Of a stretch of DNA of 64,000 nucleotides, positions 55,032-63,631 are shown piece after piece. The notes beneath the pieces were generated by a model, which saw only the letters and a list, made by a program, of their open reading frames with translations, was not told where the DNA came from and did not search any database. Source of the DNA: AP-15 sp963795485 (lineage in GTDB: Bacteria; Pseudomonadota; Alphaproteobacteria; ATCC43930; CGMCC-115725); NCBI GenBank assembly GCA_963795485.1, contig CAWCIL010000008.1, forward strand, positions 1,501,312-1,565,311, given 5' to 3'. Position 1 is the stretch's first letter, and every line of letters starts with the position of its first letter. The position numbers and the translations under genes are program-made.

Positions 55032-56660
55032 ATGCCCGACTCTCCCACCGGCGCCGACCTGCTGCACGATCCGCAGCTCAACCGGGGAAGCGCTTTTCCG
55101 CTCGCCGACCGCCGCCGGCTGCGCATCGAAGGGCTGCTGCCGCCGCTGACCGACACGCTCGAAACCCAGATCGCGCGGGTCCATGCCCAGCTTGTCGTGC
55201 TCGACAACGATCTGCAGAAATACCTGTTTCTGACCGATCTGCAGTCGCGCAACGAGGTACTGTTCTACGCCGTCCTGATGTCGGACCCGGCGGCCTTCAT
55301 GCCGCTGGTCTATACCCCGACTGTCGGCGAAGCCTGCCAGAAGTTCGATCATATCTTTCGCGCCGCTCGTGGCATGTACCTGCCGATCAGCGCCAGGGGA
55401 CGGCTGCGCGAATTGCTCGCCAACTGGCCGCAGCCGGACGTGCGATTTATCGTGGTGACCGATGGCGAGCGCATCCTGGGGCTCGGCGACCTCGGCGTCG
55501 GCGGCATGGGCATCCCGGTCGGCAAGCTCGCGCTCTACACCGCCTGCGCCGGCGTGCCGCCGCAGTTGACCTTGCCGGTCATGCTCGACGTCGGCACCAA
55601 CAATCACGAGCTGCTCGAAGACCCGCTTTATCTCGGGCTGCGTCAGAACCGGGTGCGGGGTGCCGAATACGACGCCTTCATCGACGAGTTCGTGCAGGCG
55701 GTGCAGCAGCTGTTTCCCAAATGCTGCCTGCAATGGGAGGATTTCGCCAACATCAATGCGGTGCCGATCCTCGAGCGCTACCGCGACAAGATCTGCACCT
55801 ACAACGACGACATCCAGGGCACCGCCGCGGTCGCGCTGGCCGGGATCCTGGCGGCGCTGCGGATCACCAAGCAGAAATTGACCGAGCAGCGGTTTCTGTT
55901 TCTCGGCGGCGGCTCTGCGGCTACCGGCATCGCCGAGCTGATCAGCGAGGCGATGGCTCTGGATGGTCTGCCGGTAGATCAGGCGCGCGCCCGGAGCTGG
56001 CTGTTCGACGTCAACGGGCTGATGGTCGGCTCGCGGACCGACCTCGCCGAGTTTCAGAAGCCCTTCGCGCACGGCCACGCACCGATCGGCTCGTTCGTCG
56101 CGGCGATCGAGGCGATCCGGCCGACCGCGATCATCGGCGTCAGCACCGTCCCGAAGCTGTTCAATCAACCGGTGATCGAAGCGATGGCCCGGATCAACGA
56201 CCGGCCGATCATCTTCCCCTATTCCAACCCGACCTCGCGTTCCGAATGCACCGCCGAGGAAGCCTATAAATGGTCGGCCGGCCGCGCCGTTTTCGCCAGC
56301 GGCAGCCCGTTCCCGCCGGTGCAGATCGACGGCAAGACGCTGGTCCCCGGCCAAGGCAACAATGTCTACATCTTTCCGGCGATGGGCATGGCGGTGCTGG
56401 CGACGGAGGCCAGGCGGGTGACCGAGGAGATGTTCATCATCGCCGCCCGCGCCGTCGCCGAGCAGGTCACCGAAGCCAACCTCGCGACCGGCCTGATCTA
56501 CCCGCCGACCAGCAACATCCTCGACGCGTCGTTGCACACCGCGGGCCGGATCGCCGAATACATCTTCGATCACGGCCTCGCAGGGGTCGCGCGCCCGGCC
56601 GACATCGACGCCCACATCCGCGCCCGGGCCTACAAGCCGGTCTACCCTGCCCAGACCTGA
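55032..56660 (+). CDS. NAD-type malic enzyme (large form)
   Basis: A 542-residue enzyme that oxidatively decarboxylates malate to pyruvate. The malic-enzyme signature FYAVLMSDPAAFMPLVYTPT and VGEACQKFDHIF is present; GLGDLGVGGMGIPVGKLALY is the substrate/metal region; the NAD fold begins FLFLGGGSAATGIAELI; FPYSNPTSRSECTAEEAY follows. The ATG at 55032 has GGAGG 8 bp upstream. It is directly downstream of fumC, so fumarate can be taken through malate to pyruvate. NAD preference is inferred from the large-subunit class (maeA/sfcA type). Confidence 0.93.
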   Translation: MPDSPTGADLLHDPQLNRGSAFPLADRRRLRIEGLLPPLTDTLETQIARVHAQLVVLDNDLQKYLFLTDLQSRNEVLFYAVLMSDPAAFMPLVYTPTVGEACQKFDHIFRAARGMYLPISARGRLRELLANWPQPDVRFIVVTDGERILGLGDLGVGGMGIPVGKLALYTACAGVPPQLTLPVMLDVGTNNHELLEDPLYLGLRQNRVRGAEYDAFIDEFVQAVQQLFPKCCLQWEDFANINAVPILERYRDKICTYNDDIQGTAAVALAGILAALRITKQKLTEQRFLFLGGGSAATGIAELISEAMALDGLPVDQARARSWLFDVNGLMVGSRTDLAEFQKPFAHGHAPIGSFVAAIEAIRPTAIIGVSTVPKLFNQPVIEAMARINDRPIIFPYSNPTSRSECTAEEAYKWSAGRAVFASGSPFPPVQIDGKTLVPGQGNNVYIFPAMGMAVLATEARRVTEEMFIIAARAVAEQVTEANLATGLIYPPTSNILDASLHTAGRIAEYIFDHGLAGVARPADIDAHIRARAYKPVYPAQT

Positions 56661-56669
56661 CAGGGGCGC

Positions 56670-57956
56670 GTGACCCAGCCGGCCGCGCCGGACGCGGCGC
56701 AGGTCGAGGAAGTCGCCCACCTCTCGTTGCTGATCGGACGCCTCCTGCTGCTGAACGGGGCGGATACCGCGCAGGTCCAGGCGGCGGTCGCGCGCTTCGC
56801 GGCGGGGTTCGGCTGCGAGGCGCATCTGATGGTCAGCTACGAGACGCTGCTGCTGACGATCGTCGCCGGCGACCATTTCCGCACCAAGATCGGCTCGCGG
56901 GTGCCGGCGATGAATGTCGGCATGACGGCCGTCGCCGCGGTCAACCGCCTGGTCGAGGCAGTGGAAGGCGGGCGGGCCGGACTGGCGCAGGCGCGGGCCG
57001 CACTCGACGAGGTCGAGCATCGGCCGCCGGAGTACGGACGGTGGCTCGTCGTCGTGGCGCTCGGCCTGACCGCCGCCAGCCTGAGCCGCCTGTTCGGCGG
57101 CGACTGGCCGACCTTCGCGATCGTCTGGCTCGCCGGCGCGGCCGGCACCTGGCTGCGCCTGGAATTGGGCAGGCGCCAGCTCAATCCGATCGTCATCCCG
57201 TTCGCCGCGGCATGCCTCAGCGGCCTTGTCGGAGGCGGCGGCGTGCTGCTGGGCATGAGCGGGACGCCGTCGCTGTGCCTGGTGGCGCCCGGCATGATCA
57301 TCGTGCCGGGGGTGCCGCTGATCAACGGCGTCCAGGACATGATCCGCAACCACATGACGCTCGGCATCAGCCGGCTCGGCTTCGCCTTCCTGGTCACGAC
57401 CGCGATTGCTCTCGGGCTGTTCGTGGCGACGGTGGCGACCGGCGTCACGATCCCGGTCGCGGAGCCGGCGCGGTCGATCGCGATCCCGCTCGATGCGCTG
57501 TTCTCGGCGCTGGCGGCGCTGGGCTACGCTTTTTTGTTCAACGTGCCGGCGCGCATGGCCTGGGCGTGCGTGGTGTGCGGCGTCGCCAGCCATACCGCGC
57601 GCACGTTGGGCATCCATCTGGGGATCGACATCATCGCCGGCACTCTGGTCGGCGCTCTGATCGCTGGCTTTCTGGCGCAGGGCTTCGCCCGGTATTTCGA
57701 CGCACCCGCCGCGGCCTTCGCCTTTCCCGGCGTCGTCGCGATGGTGCCGGGCGCCTATGCCTTTCGCGCCGTGCTCGGCTGCCTCGAGATCGCGCACGGC
57801 ACGGCGGCCCCACCGCTGCCGGCGGAAACGCTCGCCCTGAGCATCACGGTCGCGCTGATGGTCGCCGCGATTGCCGTCGGCATCGCCGCCCCGGCCCTGC
57901 TGTTCGCGCCCCCACACGCCGAGCCGCCGGCGATTTTCCCGCGTGGCAGGGGCTGA
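56670..57956 (+). CDS. ThrE family threonine/serine exporter-like protein
   Basis: A 428-residue membrane protein. A soluble N-terminal DUF1212 region (LSLLIGRLLLLNGADTAQVQ, then GCEAHLMVSYETLLLTI) is followed by about ten membrane helices in two blocks (DUF1212 and DUF3815, residues about 125-260 and 270-420), with CLVAPGMIIVPGVPLINGVQ and FPGVVAMVPGAYAFRAV as conserved loops. Both domains in one chain fit ThrE. The GTG start is 9 bp after malic enzyme. Export of threonine or serine is inferred from the family. Confidence 0.88.
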   Translation: MTQPAAPDAAQVEEVAHLSLLIGRLLLLNGADTAQVQAAVARFAAGFGCEAHLMVSYETLLLTIVAGDHFRTKIGSRVPAMNVGMTAVAAVNRLVEAVEGGRAGLAQARAALDEVEHRPPEYGRWLVVVALGLTAASLSRLFGGDWPTFAIVWLAGAAGTWLRLELGRRQLNPIVIPFAAACLSGLVGGGGVLLGMSGTPSLCLVAPGMIIVPGVPLINGVQDMIRNHMTLGISRLGFAFLVTTAIALGLFVATVATGVTIPVAEPARSIAIPLDALFSALAALGYAFLFNVPARMAWACVVCGVASHTARTLGIHLGIDIIAGTLVGALIAGFLAQGFARYFDAPAAAFAFPGVVAMVPGAYAFRAVLGCLEIAHGTAAPPLPAETLALSITVALMVAAIAVGIAAPALLFAPPHAEPPAIFPRGRG

Positions 57957-57979
57957 TTTGGGAGGTTGCCGGTCATGGT

Positions 57980-58307
57980 CTAATCCGCGAGGCCCATGAC
58001 AAAGGCCAGCGCCACGTTGAGCCGTGCCATGTCCGCTGCCCCGAGTTCGGCCGATCGATCGACCGATCCGCTCGCGACGGACGGTTGCCGGCTTGTCAGC
58101 CATCACCTGAGATCGGACCCGTAGCCCGGTTTCCGGCCCGGCCTCGATCGTGACGCGGAAATCCGCCTCCACCAATTCGGAGGTCATCTGGCAGATCACG
58201 ACCGATGCATGGCTGTCCGGGAGGGCGTTCGACTGCACGATCACAGCCGGCCGCGGTTTTCCGTAATCGCCGGGCGCCGCGACGATCACCACGTCACCGC
58301 GGCTCAT
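57980..58307 (-). CDS. MazF/PemK-family endoribonuclease toxin, frameshifted near C-terminus
   Basis: About 108 residues. MSRGDVVIVAAPGDYGKPRP with AVIVQSN is the MazF opening (catalytic arginine/loop region), then ASVVICQMTSELVEADFRVT and VMADKPATVRRERIG. The frame changes near 58055-58060; the alternative frame gives the usual last helix ELGAADMARLNVALAFVMGL before TAG at 57980-57982. Without the repair the tail would run on in a long antisense frame. It overlaps its antitoxin gene by 14 bp. Confidence 0.8.
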
Positions 58308-58506
58308 CGGCGTCGAATTCGGATACCGCCTCGATCCACAGCAGTGCGTTGCGTTCACTGTCAGGATTGAGCTTCGCGACCTGAGAAGCGATCCGGTTGC
58401 GCACGGCCTCGGAGCGTGCGTCGGGGACCACCAGACGCAATTCACGCAAGCCCCGCAGGTGACGCCGTTGGCGCATCAGCTTCATCCGTTCCCCAGGCTC
58501 GGCCAT
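58294..58506 (-). CDS. MazE-family antitoxin (DUF3018 type)
   Basis: A 70-residue antitoxin with the alphaproteobacterial MazE-like opening RMKLMRQRRHLRGLRELRLV and VPDARSEAVRNRIASQVAKL, and an acidic C-terminus (WIEAVSEFDADEPR) likely to bind the toxin. ATG 58506 was chosen (upstream ATG 58527 possible). It precedes and overlaps mazF by 14 bp, the usual antitoxin-first order, and probably autoregulates the pair. Confidence 0.8.
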   Translation of the reverse strand: MAEPGERMKLMRQRRHLRGLRELRLVVPDARSEAVRNRIASQVAKLNPDSERNALLWIEAVSEFDADEPR

Positions 58507-58575
58507 CGCATCCCTCAAGATGTCCAACGCCCTATAGTGTAACGCGTTACGGGCAAGGAAAGCCAGCGCCTTGCA

Positions 58576-59869
58576 TCATTCCGCGGCGTTTTTGCGGCCG
58601 TAGCGGCGGACGCGCAGGTCGGCCTGCTCCTTGTGGCCCCAGAAGCGCTCGATGGCGCAGAGGCGGCTGCAATATTCGCCGATCATGGCGCTGGCCTCGG
58701 GGGTCTTGACCTCCTGGTAGGTGCAGGTTTTGAGGAACTTGCCGACCCACAGGCCGCCGGTGTAGCGCGCCGCGCCCTTGGTCGGCAGCGTGTGGTTGGT
58801 GCCGATCACCTTGTCGCCGTAGGCGACGTTGGTCTCGGGGCCGAGGAACAGCGCACCGTAATTCTGCAGGCGGTCGAGCTAGCGGCGCGGCTCGCGGGTC
58901 AGCACCTCGACATGCTCGGCGGCGATGCGGTCGGCCTCGGCCACCATCTCGCCCTCGTCGGCGCAGAGGATGATTTCGCCGTAATCGCGCCAGGCGACCC
59001 CGGCGACGTCGGCGGTGCGGCAAGACGGTCAGCTGCCGGTCGATTTCGGCGATCGTGGCGTGGGCGAGCTTTTCCGAGGTGGTCAGCAGGATCGCCGGCG
59101 AGGTCGGCCCATGCTCGGCCTGGCCCAGCAGATCGGTCGCGCACATCTCGGCGTCGGCGCTGTCGTCGGCGATGACCAGGATCTCGGTCGGCCCGGCGAA
59201 CAGATCGATGCCGACCTTGCCATAGAGCTGGCGCTTGGCTTCGGCGACATAGGCGTTGCCGGGCCCGACCAGCATGTCGACCGGCTGGAAAGTCTGGGTG
59301 CCGAGCGCCATCGCCGCCACCGCCTGGACGCCGCCCAGCACATGGATCTCGTCGGCGCCGCCCAGATGCATCGCCGCGATCGTCTCGGGATGCGGGCCGC
59401 CCTGGTTCGGCGGGGTGCAGGCGGTGATGTGGCCGACGCCGGCGACCTTCGCGGTGACGATCGACATATGCGCCGAGGCGACCATCGGGTAGCGCCCGCC
59501 CGGCACATAGCAGCCGACCCGGCCGACCGGGATATGGCGATGGCCGAGCACCACGCCGGGCAGGGTCTCGACCTCGACATCCTTCAGCGAGGCGCGCTGG
59601 ATCTCGGCGAAGTTGCGGATCTGCGCCTGGGCGAATTTGATGTCGGCGATGGTCTGCGGCGAGACCTGCGCGACGAGAGCGCGGATCTCGTCGTCGGACA
59701 GCCGAAAGCTCGGCGGCGACCATTTGTCGAATTTCTCGGACAATTCGCGCACCGCCGCGTCGCCGCGCGCGCGGACATCGGCGATGATGCCCTCGACGGT
59801 GCCGCGGATCTTGGCGTCGGCCTCGTCCTGGGTCCCGGCCAGCGCCGCGGTTTTGACGTGGCGAGGCAT
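58576..59869 (-). pseudogene. Histidinol-dehydrogenase-family enzyme (HpsN-like), broken by a frameshift and a stop
   Basis: An NAD/zinc alcohol dehydrogenase of about 431 residues when read through. Intact blocks are GHRHIPVGRVGCYVPGGRYP, MSIVTAKVAGVGHITACTPP, GVQAVAAMALGTQTF, VGPGNAYVAEAKRQLYGKVG and GPTEILVIADDSAD. The CYVPGGRYP and CTPPNQGGP sequences resemble the sulfopropanediol dehydrogenase-like paralogues more than true HisD. The frame is lost near 59015-59020, and a TAG at 58878-58880 interrupts EPRR-LDRLQNYG; the end from IGTNHTLPTKGAARYTGG is good. ATG 59869 follows GGAGGATCGG. Two lesions make a real pseudogene possible. Confidence 0.75.
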
Positions 59870-60329
59870 CCGATCCTCCATGCCTGTTATCGCCTGTTAT
59901 TTGCAGTAAATCAGCAGGCCGGCCGTGCTTTAAACGATCGTCCCGCCGCGCGATCAAGCGAACGATACGAGACAATTTTGGCGATCTTGCGGACGAGCGT
60001 CCGAAAGTTGAACCCAAGCCGCCGTCCACTGCCCGGGAAAAGGTCGACTCGTTATGCCCCAAAACCAACTTTCTTGCTCGGAAGCAGGTTGTCCGATCTA
60101 CCCGGCCCTGCCGATCTCCCTACTGTAGGTCTAAATCATGGCCCACAACAGAACGCAGCATTTCGAATAGCTCGACACGGCCAGAGTTCGAGGACGCAGA
60201 TTGCAACAAATAGTCAAAGTTGACCGATAGCCCAAAATTACGTCTCGGATTCAGCAGCAAGCAATCCGTCCAAATAACGTCATTCGTCCCGATAGATGCC
60301 GCGTATTCTAGCAACCAATACATGAGAAC

Positions 60330-60337
60330 CTGCCTGA
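60330..60337. repeat. Target-site duplication, left copy
   Basis: CTGCCTGA immediately outside the left terminal inverted repeat; an identical copy lies at 61470-61477. Eight-bp duplications are characteristic of IS1595-family transposition. The duplicated bases fall in the codons for FRQ of the nuclease gene. Confidence 0.9.
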
Positions 60338-60363
60338 TCTCCCTATCCAGATAGCACAGGTTC
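60338..60363. repeat. Left terminal inverted repeat of the IS1595-family element
   Basis: A 26-bp sequence TCTCCCTATCCAGATAGCAC plus AGGTTC; it matches the reverse complement of 61444-61469 at 25 positions, the single difference being A/C at position 14. Confidence 0.9.
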
Positions 60364-60428
60364 ACTGAATGTTCTTGCCGACCTGTTCGTTCGTGAGTAG
60401 AATCCGCAAATCGATCATGGAGGCGTGG

Positions 60429-61369
60429 ATGGGCGGGTTACTCGAGTTTGTGTCTCGGTTCGGCTCGGAAGAGCAGTGCATCGAGCATCTCGCCGGGCTT
60501 CGCTGGCCGGGTGGCTACGTCTGCGCGAAGTGCGGCGGCCGCGAGGCTTGGCGCCTGAAGGGGCGGCGGCCACGGGTCTACGAGTGCGGCACTTGCCATC
60601 ATCAGGAATCGGTGACCTCAGGGACCGTGTTCCACCGGACGCAGACGGACCTGCCGAAATGGTTCCTCGCCGCCTATCTGCTGGGCCGCGACAAGCGCGG
60701 GGTCTCGGCCAAGTTTCTGCAGCGTGAGCTGGGCGTCGCCTACCAGACGGCCTGGACGATAGCGCACAAGCTGCGCCACGCCCTCAGCGAGGATCCCGCT
60801 CACCCGCTCAGCGGCTTTCTCGAAGCGGACGAGAGCTTCATCGGCGGCAGGGGCGATCCGTCAAGTCCTGGACGAAGCACGGAAAACCCCAACAAGAGCC
60901 TGGTCGTCGTGGCGGTCGAGAAGGTGCCGCGCCCAAGAACAAGAAGGGCAAGCACGGCCACGCGGTGAAGCGCCAGCACGGCTTCTATGCCGGGAATGCC
61001 CGCATCGCCGTGCTGCCGGCCGCGACCGGCGCCGAGCTCGGGGCGTTCCTCAAGGCCAATATCGAGGCTCGCTCGCACCTCCTGACCGACGGCTTCAAAG
61101 GATACCAGGGGCGCGACGCCACCCTTGGCGAACACCTGAAACACACCCCGGTGACCCAGGGCGCCGGCGCCAATGCGGGCAAATTCTTCCCGATCATCCA
61201 TACGCTCTTCAGCAACATCAAAGCCTGGCTGGTCGGAACCCATCACGGCGTCAGCGCCAAGCACCTGCCGCGCTACCTCCGGGAATGGGCGTATCGCTTC
61301 AACCGACGCAACCTGCCCGAGGGCCTCGACCGGTATCTCATCCGGCGCGCTGTGAATGCGCCACGATAA
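60429..61369 (+). CDS. IS1595-family transposase, frameshifted
   Basis: About 313 residues if repaired. The N-terminal zinc ribbon is visible (YVCAKCGGREAW and YECGTCHHQESV, two CxxC), then the helical IS1595 block FHRTQTDLPKWFLAAYLLGR and GVAYQTAWTIAHKLRHAL. The DDE_Tnp_IS1595 domain has EADESFIGGR (first D), LTDGFKGYQ (second D) and a late H/N-K region (LVGTHHGVSAKHLPRYLREW). The reading frame is lost at 60921-60924, where AAGG should be AAGGG: one missing G restores VEKGAAPKNKKGKHGHAVKR. ATG 60429 follows GGAGG; ATG 60417 is an alternative. Confidence 0.85.
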
Positions 61370-61443
61370 CCTATGACCAGCTCACGGCCGGCGGTATGGC
61401 AGCCGGGGCTACGCGAAACCGACGGATGCCCGTGACAGTTGCC

Positions 61444-61469
61444 GAACCTGTGCTAGCTGGATAGGGAGA
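61444..61469. repeat. Right terminal inverted repeat of the IS1595-family element
   Basis: Inverted copy of 60338-60363, reading GAACCTGTGCTAGCTGGATA then GGGAGA, ending immediately before the right target duplication. Confidence 0.9.
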
Positions 61470-61477
61470 CTGCCTGA
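61470..61477. repeat. Target-site duplication, right copy
   Basis: CTGCCTGA, identical to 60330-60337, directly outside the right terminal inverted repeat. Confidence 0.9.
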
Positions 61478-62000
61478 AATCCCCGGCGACAAAATTCCTA
61501 TCGGTATGTTTCACCTCAATTAGGATTTGGCCAAGTGAGAAGTCTCCAACACCAGAGGCAATCCACCCAGTCCGGGAATTATAGGCCCCCTTTGAAACTG
61601 CGTATTTGGATATTGACACTGCACACTCGTCAACATCGCGATCAGATTGTCCGCGGCGTGAGATGCTACATCGAGATCACATTGCTCCAGTTGCACCGGG
61701 ATTCTCGCGTCGTAGTGCTGTCTTTGGCGATCGGTGGCCACTCTCAGGCAGTCATCCCAACTAGGCTCTCCATTGCCGTCGAGCAATAGTTCGGTTCGAG
61801 CCATAGCCAACTCAAACAACATCGCCTTCTGCAAATGACTCCTTTCAATAAGCTCGTCTGCCACCGGCGCAATCCCAGAAAACGAAAACATTCTCCGATT
61901 CAGCGACGCCACTAACCCGCCGGTCAGGCGTGGAAATAGAACATCAAGCACACCAGGTATGTCACGCGCTACGGTTCTCGGGTCGCGGAACCGGAGTCTT

Positions 62001-63631
62001 CTAAGCGGCATTGCTCGCCCAATCCTCATAGCAGGACCCAAATGTTATACCGCCATTCGTCTCAAAGCCAAGTCGCCAGACTTGGCTTAGCGATCGCCGC
62101 AATTGGTTCCTTGCATGCACGCCATCATCTCCGAATTTTCCGGCTGCAAGCCAAAGCATCCGTTGCTCATCCGAGCTAAGATTTTGCCACTGGTTTCTCA
62201 GGCGCGTGAAGCTCGCGCGGTCTACCCAGTGTCGCCAACAGTCAATGCAAGCGCGTTTCACCGTCTGTGACGAGGTTGTGTCGTAGGTCTGCCTCACAAA
62301 ACGCCCGCGAATGTCAGTTCGACCGAATCGAATCGCTCGCAAGTAATGCAAGATGTTTGCTTCGGGCGTCAAAAGGTGTCGGGCAGTGCCAGGCAGCCTA
62401 TCCAACAGCTCGTCGATCTGCTGATAGATTATTCCAAATTCAGCGCCGGCCCGTATCGAATAAACGCCGCGCATTATTTTTGACCATGAAGACCTAAATG
62501 AGTTTAGATTTTTTGGGTCTAGCAGAGTGGCGCACATTTGGGCCGCCACTTTTGGTTCTTGAAATTTCAGCGCCCGCCCTGTCTGCGCCAATACGAAATT
62601 GTCTGGCTGAGATTTCTCCTTTTCAAGATCGAGCAAAAATTGCACATCGATCCCCTCGAACAATTTCTTTAATTGCCCATATTCACCTTGCGATGTATCT
62701 GAATACGGGTCGAAATGTAAATCCAGTTCCCTTAGAGCCACACTCGCATCCTCGCCATGGCCCAGCTGAGCCGCGATATAATCAGCGTAGTGCTTCGCGC
62801 TTAGGATTGAGGTTTTACCACGATTGAGTGACAGACCGTAGTCTGCAAGGGAGTGCGATAGCGTAGACAGCGCAGCATATGCGTCCTGTTGAGATCGACA
62901 GAGCAATGTGAAGTCATCGACATAGCGATGCCAAATGAACCCTGCATCAGAAAGCGACTGGTCAATAGGCGTCATCATAACTTCCGCAAGGACACGCGCG
63001 CACTGGCCACCAACTGGCAAGCCAAACGATCGGCCCGCTGATAGCTTATTCAGGATACGATCCACCTGCGTGGCGACAGTCGATTGGCCGGCTGCGAGGT
63101 CATTGACGAAATTTTCTAATCGGTGGTGATATATGTGTTCATAAAAGCTCGAAATATCGGTCTGAATGACCACGCTGCCTTCGATTTTCATTGACTGTTC
63201 TTCAAGAGTAGCCTCTTTGTATGTGCGCCAAGATTTCGATCTATCGAAGAAAAGATTTCGGCACTAGCAAGCCGATAGGAATGGACGCGTGCGCTCCGAC
63301 GTGCTTCGTTGGCTTCGGCGATAGCAAGGCCGAGTCCATTTAAATACAGGTTCCAGAACGGATGTATTTTCGTCGTAATTCGAAAGCCGTCTGACCCCGA
63401 AGGCACTAAGAGTCGTTCTGAGCCGATTGTAAGTCCGTTCATAAACGCGGCTGCGTCCTTAACAGACTTCGCATCGATCAACTGAAAGAGACCAAAGCAA
63501 ATCTGCGACAGATCCTCAGCTTTATCTCGAACGAATGCTGCATCAATATCATAAGGCAAAGTGTCGTTTTCGCCGCTTTGACCTATCTCACAAGCGGCTC
63601 GTAAGAAGTGATCGCGTGTTACGTTCAGCAC
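62001..63631 (-). CDS. Reverse transcriptase (group II-intron-unrelated, defence-type candidate), one frameshift
   Basis: About 543 residues. The first part (63631-63205) has TTKIHPFWNLYLNGLGLAIA and ARVHSYRLASAEIFSS, the usual lead-in to a bacterial RT. The frame changes near 63205-63215 to SWRTYKEATLEEQ, then motif A VVIQTDISSFYEHIYHHRLE, motif B FGLPVGGQCARVLAEVMM, motif C GFIWHRYVDDFTLL (catalytic YVDD) and motif D LSLNRGKTSIL. A long helical C-terminal region of about 240 residues follows, with no maturase or integrase domain, as in DRT/UG-type antiviral RTs. GTG 63631 is preceded by an in-frame stop. The downstream nuclease-like gene overlaps it. The DRT class cannot be assigned here. 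Confidence 0.8.

Larger units (their letters stand above)
60338..61469 (+). mobile_element. IS1595-family insertion sequence, complete ends, 1132 bp
   Basis: Terminal inverted repeats at 60338-60363 and 61444-61469 (TCTCCCTATCCAG-A/C-TAGCACAGGTTC, 25 of 26 positions matching), flanked by the 8-bp duplication CTGCCTGA. It contains one transposase gene with a frameshift. The intact duplication and near-identical ends suggest a recent insertion. It interrupts the nuclease-like gene on the opposite strand. Confidence 0.92.
60120..62011 (-). pseudogene. PD-(D/E)XK-like nuclease gene next to the reverse transcriptase, split by IS1595-family element
   Basis: The 5' part is 62011-61470 and the 3' part 60329-60120, separated by the insertion 60338-61469. 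Joining them with one target copy restores DRNFVAGDFRQVLMYWLLEY in frame, and the reconstructed protein is about 250 residues. It has a helical N-terminus (LFPRLTGGLVASLNRRMF), then RGPIIPGLGG and, after a frameshift near 61558-61562, WIASGVGDFSLGQILIEVKH: a D...ExK nuclease signature followed by DFRQ. The start 62011 overlaps the reverse transcriptase stop by 11 bp, so the two were translationally coupled. The IS and the frameshift leave it inactive as sequenced. Confidence 0.75.

Noticed and set aside
55014..58445. An 1143-codon open frame on the minus strand under malic enzyme and ThrE
   Set aside because: It is a shadow of those genes that begins by running through mazF after its frameshift; beyond the MazF part the product is low-complexity and has no domain.
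62001..63631. Group II intron or retron as the source of the reverse transcriptase
   Set aside because: No maturase or HNH domain and no intron-like RNA ends are visible, and no msr/msd inverted repeat pair is seen upstream; a defence-type RT fits better, though this is not proven.
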